A stretch of 64,000 bases of DNA from Paramoeba atlantica (lineage: Eukaryota > Discosea): contig CDRNVI010000073.1 of NCBI GenBank assembly GCA_977017575.1, positions 1-64,000 of the forward strand, given 5' to 3'. This document shows positions 20,541 through 30,544 of this stretch, one piece after another (positions within the stretch are counted from its first letter, which is position 1; each line of letters opens with the position of its first letter). Below the pieces are notes generated by a model. The model had not been told where the DNA came from, made no database searches, and saw only the letters and a program-made list of their open reading frames with translations. The position numbers and the translations under genes were made by a program.

Positions 20541-21148
20541 GTTTTGACACAGGGGAGCTCGCTTCGTATTTCAGAAGATCCTATTGGTGGTCGGTTTTCT
20601 TCGTCCTCTTGAATAAAAGACAGAAAGCGCGAAGTTGACATGTTCATTTTGCTCGCGAGAAGTGGAAGTTGCGTTTGGAAGAACTTATCAGGGTCCTCGG
20701 AAGCGATTACCTGATTTACGGGTTTCCCTCCTTTGGGATGGATAACATTGGGCGATGGAGGGGGGGTCTATGAGTACTCACCGAACGTGGAGCCCCTTCG
20801 GTAAATAATTCATTGAACCGACAGTCGACCACAAAAAAATCCTTTTTGCGCCTTTCAAGCCGCGACAGTTGCGTCCTAGTTTACCTGTCTGAAGGCAACG
20901 CCCTACTGTGAGCGTTTTTAAGTGTGCGCCGCTGAATTTAATCTCGAAGGCATTGGCGATCGATTCCTTACATGAATAATTTATACGAAACAGATCGTAA
21001 AAAGCTAACACATCTTCTTCCGGCTAACCCGGTAGCCGAAATGCAGTACATCACGCGATAGTATTGTTATCTTTAATAAATCTTTATATAAATTATACAA
21101 ATTATTTCAACAATTCAGGTTGTTCGCTTCACATTTTCTAAACCTTAC
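20541..21148. other. Intergenic sequence upstream of the BTB gene
   Basis: No convincing ORF. The final 60 bases are AT-rich, with an AATTCAG acceptor-like end about 30 bases before the next ATG. Confidence 0.35.
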
Positions 21149-22300
21149 ATGTCTCCTCTCCTGCGTCTCAATGTCGGGGGAAAATTCTTTACCACGCTAC
21201 GCAGCACCCTGGAGCGTAGCCCTGTGCTGCTGGACCAACTCGCCCACCTCCCCCGGGACCCTAGCAACCCCTCCGTACCTTTCCTCGACATGGACCCAGC
21301 TGTCTTTCGTTACGTGCTGCACTACTTGCGTACCGGCGACCGTGCCGCGCTTCGTCCTCGAACCCCGCTGTTGGCTTCTGGGGTTTACCACACCCTCGCG
21401 GCTTGGGAGATTTTACCGAAATGTATGAAAACAAGCCATGAAAAAACGAGCGAACAGCAGCCCCCGAATCGTCTCGTCGTACATCTCTGCGACCAGTTTC
21501 AACAAGATGTGGGGGTGAAACGACATGGGATTAGTATTTGCTACGGCTCCCCCGGGTTTGCGGTCTCGGCGCTCACCCGGAGGATTCGAAAAGAGCTTCG
21601 ATCACAGCTCGCGAGTACGTACTGGCAGATTCACAAAACCCACGAGCGGGCGGCGTTTTTCCAGTGTACAAAGATACCGACCGGAACTGCGGATTTGCTG
21701 CTCACGACGGTGACGCAGCAAGTGATTGAACATACCGAGTCCCAGGGGTACTCGCTGGATAATTCATACGTGACCATGACCCCGGATCCGGGACATTTAC
21801 AAATTCGTCTGATTCTGCATTGTTTGTTGTTTAAACGAGACTGCCCATTGGTACTCGGTGGAGGAAGGGAGGAGATGGAGGACATGAAGGCATCGAGTTT
21901 GTTGGAAACAACGTCAGCACAAGAAGAAGGGGTGGGTGGGGAAGCCAACCCGATTGAGGGGTGGAAATTGGATGATAATAAGGGGACAGAAGAAAACAAC
22001 AAAGAATATAGGGCAGGCAGTTCTGAAGCTGCAACGGGCAATGGCGCGCTGCATTCGGATTCCGAAAATATTTATGATGAAAATGGAAATGTCATTCATC
22101 CTGGATCGCTTCCGCTTCCAAGTGGTGCCCCGCAGTCCCCCAAATGGGCGACACTTGAATCAAAAGACGAAACAAAAGATGTTGTGAAAAAAGAAGGTAG
22201 CGGGATCACGGGTATTGCCCCCACTGACGTCGGTCATCAAATTGGGCCCATTCCTCCCAAGGTTATGTCCGATCGGTTGGAAGGCATTTGGCCGGAATGA
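21149..22300 (+). CDS. BTB/T1-domain (KCTD-like) protein
   Basis: A 383-residue protein. Residues 3-85 form a potassium-channel-tetramerisation-type BTB domain: LRLNVGGKFFTTLRSTL, then FLDMDPAVFRYVLHYLRTG. No transmembrane channel segments follow, so this is a cytosolic KCTD-like protein rather than a channel. Residues about 105-230 form a second, Cys- and aromatic-rich region (LVVHLCDQF, ATYWQIHKTHERAAFF-like) with no family I can name. The last 150 residues are acidic and disordered. KCTD proteins oligomerise and often act as cullin-3 adaptors; that role is known for the family, not shown here. Confidence 0.8.
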   Translation: MSPLLRLNVGGKFFTTLRSTLERSPVLLDQLAHLPRDPSNPSVPFLDMDPAVFRYVLHYLRTGDRAALRPRTPLLASGVYHTLAAWEILPKCMKTSHEKTSEQQPPNRLVVHLCDQFQQDVGVKRHGISICYGSPGFAVSALTRRIRKELRSQLASTYWQIHKTHERAAFFQCTKIPTGTADLLLTTVTQQVIEHTESQGYSLDNSYVTMTPDPGHLQIRLILHCLLFKRDCPLVLGGGREEMEDMKASSLLETTSAQEEGVGGEANPIEGWKLDDNKGTEENNKEYRAGSSEAATGNGALHSDSENIYDENGNVIHPGSLPLPSGAPQSPKWATLESKDETKDVVKKEGSGITGIAPTDVGHQIGPIPPKVMSDRLEGIWPE

Positions 22301-22478
22301 CGTTGCTGTAGTGCTGTGCTGGAATAGACTATGTTGAGATAGTGTGCTTTCAACTTACAGGAAATACAGAACTTAGCATTGTTGTGCCCCCCCCCAACAG
22401 AAAAGAGTTCTCAACGCATTTTTTGACCCTGCTGCAGACCAGGCACGTACGATATTGAGGTAGTCAAAACACTATTTA
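22301..22478. other. 3' flank of the BTB gene
   Basis: Short spacer with a C-run at 22388. No feature recognised. Confidence 0.35.
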
Positions 22479-22577
22479 CAGTGCTCGCAAAAATTAGTAA
22501 AACTTTTATTGTAAAATAATAAAAACGTTTTACTAATTAAAAATTCACTAATTTTTGTTTTACTAATTTTTGCACTG
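22479..22577. mobile_element. Short palindromic MITE
   Basis: The left end CAGTGCTCGCAAAAATTAGT is mirrored by the right end ACTAATTTTTGCACTG, with more inverted TTTTACTAATT words inside. CAGTGC termini are common in Tc1/mariner-type MITEs. A related fragment lies at about 24978-25048. Confidence 0.55.
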
Positions 22578-22910
22578 CCCCAAAAAATTTGCCAACTTGA
22601 TAAAATCAATTTTTACAGAAACGGTATTTCTGTCGTTTGAGTAGGTTGTCTCCTCTAAGGTCGGCATTAGTACCATCTGCAAAATGGTAATGCTAGGGAA
22701 GACCGCGAGGAGGTCCCGACCATGCTTCCCCATGCTGAGTGTGTCAGTCTTCAGTGAAGCGTATTACAAAGAAAATCCTTACAAAGAATATTCCCCAAAA
22801 AGGGATTGACTTTTACCCCCTCCCATACAATGTCCCTACATGAGCATTTTCTTAAATATGAAAAAAATCTCTTAAATACAAGAGAGAAAAACACCCAAAG
22901 AAAATAATAT
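22578..22910. other. Intergenic sequence without a recognised feature
   Basis: No ORF or repeat could be assigned. Confidence 0.35.
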
Positions 22911-24846
22911 TAAACCACAGTCCGGGTTATTATACCTAGGGACATCTATTGTACCTCCTAGGTATAATAAGTGTCCCTAGGGTCCTTATTATACCTCCCC
23001 CCCCTACCGCTGATCAAACATCGAATACGTATATATTTGAACATACATTTAATACATGTGCTACGAGGATACCCTCCATAATATTTCTGGCAACCGAGAA
23101 ACAGAAACAAGCGATACCAATGAATCCGATACCACGAACGAAGAGTTCGGCGATGGAGGGAATGAATCACCCGACAACGAAAATGACCTTGATCTCGAAG
23201 AAGTAGATTTCTCTAATATATTTCAAGAGGAAGAGGAAAATTCAGAAATTTTGTCTGGCGTCGAAAGGGCCAATCTTCTTGAATCCTATGCACGGTTAAA
23301 AAATTGTCAAAACAAAAATGCTTCCGTCGCGGGAAAATCACCAGCAGGGAAGCAAAGACGTACGGACATATCAATGAAGGACAAGCGAACTGCCATGCGC
23401 TTGCTAGGTTCACTACAAGGTGAGACAGAGTGGTTTTCTAAACTACAGCGAGAGTTGTACCTTACTACACGAGGTCGAGTCTTTTTATCCGGTCGCTCGC
23501 AACTACAAAGCTGGAAACGTCAAACAGAGAATTCATCCCGTGGCGACGGATGTCATAAAAGATTAAGAGGGGAAAACGTTGGAGAAGACGATGTTGGATC
23601 TGAGCTTTATAGATGGTTCTCTAGTCTTCGAGCGCAAAACCTCCGCGTTTCAGTTGCCACTACAAAGCTCAAAGCTCGAACACTGAAAGGCTAATCTGTA
23701 ACCAGAAAATGGTTTTCAAAGTGGAAGAAACGACACAGTATTGTATTGCGGTCTGTTCAAAGACGAACCACCAAAACACACGAACAGATCGTAGCTTGTA
23801 TTCAAGGGTTTCATCAGTTTCTATACTCTATTCGTCTATCTCGGTGCATTGCCATAATCATCAACTTTGATGAAATACCCTTTTCATTTAGCGGAAGCAT
23901 GAACTCCAATTCAACGCTCTCCGAACGCGGAACCACGAACGTCATGGTTTCGGAGGACCCCAATTGGGATAGGCGTTGCTGTTCTTTCATCGCCTCAGTT
24001 GCGGTCATCAAACGAGGAGCTGGGTATTCTCCTTTGTCAATACGTTGTACTGTTCTTCTGCGACGTTCTGCATAAAAACCTTGGACTGTGAGCAACCCGT
24101 TCGGATGGCAAGTCCTCGAGAGTCCAACGGGTGTCGTTACTGGATCTCTGATGGCCAAGCACGTGATACCTTTCATGAAGAGTCAAATTGCTCCACTTTG
24201 TCTAATGATGAAGTATGCTTGAGTATATTTGATAGCGCCAGAGGACATTTGACCGATCTTGCGAAAAATAGAATGGGTGAATTTATGTTATTGGGGGTCA
24301 TACCCGGTGGCATGACACAATTTCTCCAGGCCATTGATGTAAGCTACGCTGCTAGATTTCGTCATGAGTACTCCGTAAATTATTATCAACCCTGGTTACA
24401 ACAGGGGCACAGAAAGATCGCATGAAAGGCAGGTGCAGAACTTATGTTGCGTTGGATGGGTGAAGCCCACCAAGAAACCCTATATGAAATTGATATTGTC
24501 AAGAATTTTAACCAGTTGGGGTATAGCAACCACGAAAACATTCATATTCGTGGCATTTCATATTCTTTCACCCCCGAAGCTACAGCAAACGAAGTTACCC
24601 CCGCGCCTCACCCCACTCAAACACGTTTTCGAAGTACAATTCATGATTATTTTTCACAGGCACAAGAGAAAAACTAGCCAATGTATCATGCGAGTTTGTG
24701 GGCAATGTAAAGACGTACTCGCCGCGAAGCGGCGCGAAATTTTTTTTACCCTTTTTCGCAAAGAAAAGTTATTATACCTAGGGACACTTATTATACCTAG
24801 GGACACTTATTATACCTCCTAGGTATAATAACCCGGACGGTGGTTT
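22911..24846 (+). mobile_element. Pogo-like DNA transposon with long terminal inverted repeats
   Basis: The left end TAAACCACAGTCCGGGTTAT, continuing with TATACCTAGGGACA, is inverted at the right end, which finishes ATAACCCGGACGGTGGTTTA. Tandem CTAGGGACA / TATTATACCT words thicken both ends. The 1.9-kb interior encodes a damaged DDE_1 transposase. Flanking AT is consistent with the TA target preference of the pogo/Tigger group. The small element at 8911-9106 shares the TIR core. Confidence 0.75.
23056..24677 (+). pseudogene. Pogo/Tigger-type (DDE_1) transposase, inactivated
   Basis: One transposase is spread over two frames. 23056-23694 gives an acidic N-terminus and DNA-binding-like basic region, ending in TAA. 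The same frame continues through RKWFSKWKKRH and NFDEIPFSFSG, the first catalytic aspartate region. After a frameshift near 24040-24075 the protein continues with SIFDSARGHLTD (second aspartate) and IPGGMTQFLQAIDV, the signature of pogo-type DDE_1 domains. A TGA at 24423 interrupts it before the C-terminal LRWMGEAHQET segment and an end at 24677. Two stops and at least one shift mean no active enzyme. Confidence 0.75.
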
Positions 24847-25118
24847 AATAAAAATCTTGCTCACAGAAATTTTGCTCGCTTTCGTGCGACATAGTAATCT
24901 GAAAACTTTTCGTAAAAAAAAATAGAATTCCGAAAAAAAGAAAAAAATGTAAGGTGTAAAACCTGAATTTTGCAAAATATTTTACTAATTAAAAATTTAC
25001 TAATTTTTGTTTTACGAATTATTGTTACACTAATAATTGTGTGCACTGTAAATCGAAAAAATCATCACAATGGATTAGCTTTCACATTTCAGAGGTATTT
25101 TACTTACCCTATTTCATA

Positions 25119-26304
25119 CCCTGGATGTTGTAATGTGGTAATTTACAACATGTGTGGTAATAGGTGGTAATTACCACATTTTAATTACCCGATTATCGCA
25201 TTCGAAAGCTACCCGAGATTTGACGCACATTCGTCGACGTAAGCACAGATGGAGTAACCTTTGCCCATGTTCCAATTCTTTTACGCATATCTTTGAAAGC
25301 AAGCTCCCGTTCGGTTTGAACTAGCACAACTTTTTTATAACTATACTGCATGCTTCAATATAACGAATTCTTGAAAAATACAAACACATTACAGGGGGGA
25401 AATTAAGTTGTGTCAGCAAAAGTCGTGTTAATTTCTGGGATTAACACGACTTTTGTTGACACAACTTTTGTCCCCTCCATCAGTGAAATGGCAGTGCCAG
25501 AGTGTCATGTAATACCCCTGAAACCGCACTCTCGATGGTCAAGTGACCTTCGCTCCAAAGGAAAGGAGTGAGTATGCACCCATTTTACCAAAAATAAAGA
25601 ACCATTCTATTTTTTAACATATTTTTTTTTCCTCACCACGTTTTCGCATTAACACGACTTTTGTTGACACAACTTTTGTTGCCTAGACTTTGGTTGACAT
25701 AACTTTTCCCCCCAGCGACTTGACATGTACAACCTACTCACAGAACATCATTGATACGAGCTCAGAAACCTGAAGGGACCACTTAGAACCCGTGGTGTTA
25801 CAATGAAGATACATGTATAGAAGACGAGCGCTTTTTTTCAAATGATACATTTCGCCCCTCTAAAGTGGGAGAGCTGCTACCCTAGTCGCCCAGTCCAAAC
25901 GGGATATCCAACCTGAAGTTTCGCGAGTATTTCGGGATCAGGGACTATTTTTCCTATGCGCCCAACTGAGGAGTCTCACGTAGTTCACGAATCAACTCGC
26001 GAGGTTTTTATTCGCCAGAGATTCCATCCAAACCTCCCATGCAAGAGGAACATGCGGAAATTTTCGCCGGATCAGCTATCTGCAATTCCTGCATCGACGC
26101 CTAATGGTCATCTTCCCCCAGATCTTGCTTTGTAAGTCTCCACCTGTAAGTAAAATCATGGTCTGCAGCTTAGGATACAAAAAAGCTCTGAATCAGAATT
26201 CCATTTTTCGCTCAAATTAGTACATATAGATAATGAGGTAATGAAAAAGTGGCAATTACCACTTTAGCACATATTCCGTAATTACCACATTAGCACATCC
26301 AGGG
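25119..26304. mobile_element. TIR element without a recognised ORF, host to a nested element
   Basis: The left end CCCTGGATGTTGTAATGTGG and the right end CCACATTAGCACATCCAGGG are inverted repeats of about 27 bp, with further GTGGTAATTACCAC words inside. The 1.19-kb interior lacks a convincing coding frame and contains a second foldback element at 25393-25716. Probably non-autonomous. Confidence 0.6.
25393..25716. mobile_element. Nested foldback element
   Basis: The ends CAGGGGGGAAATTAAGTTGT and, inverted, CTGGGGGGAAAAGTTATGTC enclose repeated inverted TTGTGTCA / AAAGTCGTGTTAAT words. One perfect-looking hairpin occupies about 25405-25475. Confidence 0.5.
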
Positions 26305-26385
26305 TGTGCTTTAATGTATCTCGAAGACTAGCATAAAAGAAGCTTTGCACTTTCTACTCCGAATGTTTCGTATCTTGTCTTTCTT

Positions 26386-27767
26386 ATGGTTTTTGATTTC
26401 TATACAACATTTTTCATGTCTCTCACACGCACACTCCTGGCATCAGATACACAATCGACTGTACGTCTAGGTAAGGTTACTGGAGCTTCACTACCAGTGG
26501 AATATGATTTAATGCAATTCTTACAAGGCGTAGAGAATCATCATTCTACCTGGGGTACGAGTACGCCAGCGTGTGAATGGAAACATATCGATTGCGATAT
26601 ATCTGGCAATGTAGTCGATCTGCAGTGGTCGCATTTACACCTTCGTGGTGAGCTGAATCTGAAATATTTGCCCGTCACATTGGTGAATCTACAATAAAAA
26701 TACAGTTTCTGTACCTTGTTGGTACATTTTCCTAGCTCATCATTTCTCTCCCGGAAACGGGCATATTTTTACTATGTTAATGCCCGTTTTCGGATGGCGC
26801 TAGGAGAGGAACTGTCCCTCTTGTCGCAAAGTAGGGGTGCGCCTCCCTTCCCTCATCTCCCACCACCCCGCTCGGAGCACGGTTCCGAGTTCCCATGCGC
26901 TGCAGGACCCTACTACGGGACCACGCGTCGTGCCTCCACCATCCGGCGACACCGGTACTGCTGCGCGCAGGAGGCTTCCATATACCGGAAGTCTCCCACA
27001 CGGCGAGCAAACACGTTGTATGCGTGTTCTAGAGGATGCTCTATGCACCTCTCTTGCTCACCAGCCGTGGCGGATTCTGTGGGACCCCGATGCCCATGAT
27101 GCATCATGAACCATGACTCCATTTGCCAGCATGCATCCATGGCCCTGACCATGTTGTATCATGAACCATGGAAGTCATTTGTAGCATGTACGATGGGAAT
27201 ACCATCCGCGTCCCACAAATCCGTATGTCTTCCCTGGCAGGCTACGCTCTCTTCCCGTCTCGGGACATCTTATCCCGATGAAGCCGTTCTTTTCGTTTCC
27301 CCAGGAGGATATGCCGTGCTTTTCCCGGTGTCGTAGAGTGAGGCGACAGGTTCAGCAGGGAGCGCCCTTTGCGTCACCCCTGCTGAGCCCAGTATCTCCA
27401 CAGGTTTTCGCCCTGTATGAATAAAACCTTTCATCGTAATGAATTTTCGGGAAATTTTGATTTTGAAGTACTGCCTCCAAGATTAGAAACAATTTCTTTA
27501 TCTGGCAACCAATTTACGGGCATCCCAAGCCTCTGTAATCTGCCCATGCTAGAATACGCCTCCATCAGTCACAACGAATTTCAAGATTATATGAACTTTT
27601 ATTCGCTCCCGCTAACCTTGACCCATTTGTTTTTGAAATTTAACAGTAAATTGGAAGGTTACTTGAACGTAGGTGGTGTACTGAAGAATTTGTATTACAA
27701 TGTTGGGGGGACGCGAATTAAAGTGAGTAATGGGAGACTAAAACAAGTAATGAGATCATACAAATAA
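26386..27767 (+). pseudogene. LRR protein gene (family member 3) split by an insertion
   Basis: 26386-26691 encodes the family N-terminus: GKVTGASLP cap, PACEWKHIDC with both cysteines, and the first repeat up to LPVTLVNL. About 730 foreign bases follow, then 27424-27767 resumes in the LRR with HRNEFSGNFDFE and runs to the normal end with GVLKNLYYNV. The intact relative at 7298 has the same sequence uninterrupted. Upstream, another frame (from ATG at 26364) reads a more signal-peptide-like hydrophobic start, so the true N-terminus is uncertain. Confidence 0.8.
26694..27422 (+). repeat. Spliced-leader-RNA-like repeat inserted in an LRR gene
   Basis: Starts near CAGTTTCTGTACCTTGTTG (26703-26721) followed directly by GT. 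This closely resembles the 3' half of the kinetoplastid spliced-leader exon and its splice donor. A helix CCTAGC...GCTAGG (about 26731-26810) encloses a CCGGAAACGGGC-type hairpin and an ATTTTTA run, and then GGAACTGTCCCTCTT. The part up to about 27151 is shared with 39388-39801; the last 270 bases are not seen elsewhere. AATAAAA occurs at both edges and could be a target duplication, but this is not certain. Confidence 0.6.
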
Positions 27768-28069
27768 ATATGTTTTACTTAGGTAAGTCTTTAGTGGCAG
27801 AAATGGTCCTGATTTATTTTAAGATAGTAGACTAGCTTACTGGCAACTTCTTTCCTTTTTCGGTCAAACTAAAGCAAATTCGGCCCTTTTGTTCAATTAT
27901 TGTTAAATTTTCTCCCCGCTAAATACCGTCCGATCCATAATTGAGGAATAACTTTAAATAATGCGCAAGATTTTAAGAGATTAAGTATTGCACTAATTGA
28001 ATGCGAAAGACATTATAGCTATGTGAAAGATATAATGTGAAAGACAATGTACATCTCAATGTACATCTT
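27768..28069. other. AT-rich spacer
   Basis: No gene recognised. The end grades into the ACTGATAATGCATAA repeat. Confidence 0.4.
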
Positions 28070-28110
28070 AATGCACACTGATAATGCATAATGCACACTG
28101 ATAATGTATA

Positions 28111-28889
28111 CAGGGGGGATCATCAATATCGGGACACCCGCCATTTTTGTGCCATGTGTCCGTTTCGCCTGATTTTCGTTGCAAAAGAGAGATCTCGACG
28201 CGAATATGATCGGAACGATATTTTGCGCCTATTGAAACACACCTAAAGTAGGGTGTGTACGACAAAAAGGATTTTTTTCAAAATTTGCACATTTGAAAAT
28301 GTGGATAAAAATGTCTTAAAAAGCATTGAAAAAGTTATTTAGTATGAAATAACCCCTCCGTTGCACTTTCGTAACTCACTTACACTTTCTAACCGTTTTG
28401 GGAGGCTCTTCAGAGTCTTCTCTAGGATATCCCGCTTTTCGGTTAGGAGACATTCAATAGCCTTGGGTATGGCCTCTCGCAATTCATGCCTATTTTTCGG
28501 ACGCAAAGAACTATGAATGTAGTCATCCATGATTGACCACAAGTTTTCTATCAAGTTTAAGTCAGGTGACTTTGAGGGCCAATCAATAATGTTTAGGCCT
28601 GCTTGCAATCGCGCACGACGGGCTTGCCCATGACCCGGTGCAATAAAAGAGAATTGTATCCTTTAACAGACAATTTTAACGGGATTTGCACAATTCTTAC
28701 ATAAATTTGCATATTTTTTAGAGATTTTTTTTATTTTTTTTATACCATTTTTTACAAGTGTGTTTAAATAGGCGCAAAATGTCGTTCCGATCATATTCGC
28801 GTCGAGATCTCTCTTTTGCAACAAAAATCAGGTGAAACGGACCCACGGCCCAAAAATGGGAGGTGTCCCGATATTAGTGATCCCCCCTG
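28111..28889 (-). mobile_element. Tc1/mariner deletion derivative inside the tandem array
   Basis: Terminal inverted repeats of about 135 bp begin CAGGGGGGATCA and are flanked by TA on both sides, the Tc1/mariner target. The arms carry GAGAGATCTCGACGCGAATA and GGCGCAAAAT words in both orientations. Only the C-terminal transposase fragment remains inside. Confidence 0.8.
28339..28608 (-). pseudogene. C-terminal fragment of a Tc1/mariner transposase
   Basis: Encodes IDWPSKSPDLNLIENLWSIMDD, holding the last catalytic acidic region of DDE_3, followed by the usual helical tail with LPKRLESV. The upstream two-thirds of the domain are missing. Confidence 0.75.
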
Positions 28890-29170
28890 TATAGGCACAC
28901 TGATAATGCATAAAACTCGCACACTGATAATACATAATGCACACTGATAATGCGTATAGGCACACTGATAACGCATAAAACTCGCAGACTGATAATACAT
29001 AATGCACACTGATAATGCGTATAGGCACACTGATAACGCATAAAACTCGCAGACTGATAATACATAATGCACACTGATAATGCATAATTGACACTGATAA
29101 CGCATAAAACTCGCAGACTGATAATACATAATGCACACTGATAATGCATAATTGACACTGATAATGCATG

Positions 29171-30544
29171 AAGACTATATTCACACAAAGTCTGTTTTTT
29201 CTGATAATTTTTGCTGCATTTTAGTATGAGTGAACCGCGTGTACGGTGGAATTGTTGGGCTTCGCAAATTGCTTCCCACTAACGTCAGACGTTTTTGTCT
29301 TGCAGACGGGTAAACAAGGTCTTGGCTTGTGCTAAATCTTGGCTGTTAAACAAGGTCTTGGCTTTTGGGTATGGTGGAATTGTTGGGCTTCGCAAATTAC
29401 TTCCCACTAACGTCGGGCGTTTTTGTCTTGCAGACGGGTAAACAAGGTCTTGGCTTCTACAAAGTTTTTTCTAGTTTTTTCTACAATTTTTTTGAAGGGC
29501 CTTTCTTCAATTTTTTTTAAGGGCTCATTTTTTTTTTCGAAGGGCTTACACAAAATATGCATTATCAGTGTGCGAGTTTTATGCATTATCAGTGTGCGAG
29601 TTTTTATCCCCTCCCCCCTGGACCCCGCCCTGGACCCCCTGGTTCCCCCTGAGTCCAAAATACATCGGGGGTCATTTTTCTAAAACACATCATTTGTTCT
29701 CCCTTTTTTATGCTTTGTTATAATATTTTCTTTCGCGTTTTAGCTTGTTTTCTTTGTGTTTGATAGATCTCGTTCCTTTATTCCTTTTTTTTATGGAGAA
29801 ATCTTTGCCGCAACCCGCTCGACCACCACCCGGTGTCCAACCGGCAGGCTTTTCTTGATCGAGTAAGCTGGCCACCTTCCAGTGGCAAGATGAATAATTG
29901 TTTCCACTCATGCACCTCCCCCCAACCTGGACCCGGCTTCGCCCTCCCCTATACCTTCCATATGTACCTTCCATATGTAATATCCTTCCGTATGTGTTTA
30001 TATCCCCCTGGAGTCCCCTAGACCCCCCACCCGGATTCTCCAGCGAACTCCATAGCCGAAAAAACGACAAGTACCTTTGCCATTGGTGTCTCCTGGGACC
30101 TGACTGGGTTTGCATTTTACTGGTTTCAGCCCTCTTATGAATCGGACGGTAGGGGAAATGTGGTAGTTGTAGGGTGGTGTATATGGAGGCCTTCACGCAA
30201 CTCGTGGGCCTCACCAGCAGTACAAGTGAAGTTACCTATTTTTTATGTTAACTATTCTGCAAAAACGTAAAGTTTTTAGGGGTTGAAGTTTTTTTAGCGG
30301 TTGAGTTTTTTTAACGGGTCAACTCCAGTTTTTTTTTCAAAAACTTCTTCGCTGGATTCCACCTTATTTTATAATAACACTCAATGGGTTAAGGTGTTAA
30401 ATGAGATCATGTTATTTTTCACGTGAGAACATGTGAACTCTTCCTCATAGTTTGTCACCGCAAATAATGTATCCGCATATTTCCCCCTAGGGACGATAAT
30501 ATTGTGTTACTTTTTGCTTCATAATTACTACTATAGTAACATTG
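29171..30544. repeat. Repeat-rich intergenic region
   Basis: A direct repeat of about 85 bases occurs twice (29243-29328 and 29370-29456), with the shared words GGTGGAATTGTTGGGCTTCG and GACGGGTAAACAAGGTCTTG; a distant relative lies at 32190-32240. Inverted copies of the ACTGATAATGCAT unit lie at 29556-29605. No coding gene was recognised from 29610 to 30544. Confidence 0.5.

Larger units (their letters stand above)
28070..29170. repeat. Tandem repeat array of CACACTGATAATGCATAA units, interrupted by a transposon
   Basis: About 20-24-base units with the core CACTGATAATGCATAA occur at 28070-28108 and at 28892-29170. On the right they form a higher-order unit of about 65 bases made of three variants (GGCACACTGATAACGCATAA, CTCGCAGACTGATAATACAT, TGCACACTGATAATGCGTAT). 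Inverted copies occur at 29556-29605. Long ORFs across the array are a by-product of the period and are not genes. Confidence 0.8.

Noticed and set aside
26800-27109. Several overlapping 80-90-codon ORFs in both strands, repeated at 39437-39757
   Set aside because: They overlap the body of the spliced-leader-like repeat; the better explanation is a structured RNA or repeat rather than protein.
28791-29188. Overlapping 100-118-residue minus-strand ORFs with repeated CIISVHYVLSV-like words
   Set aside because: They are translations of the CACTGATAATGCATAA tandem array in several frames at once; nothing supports coding.
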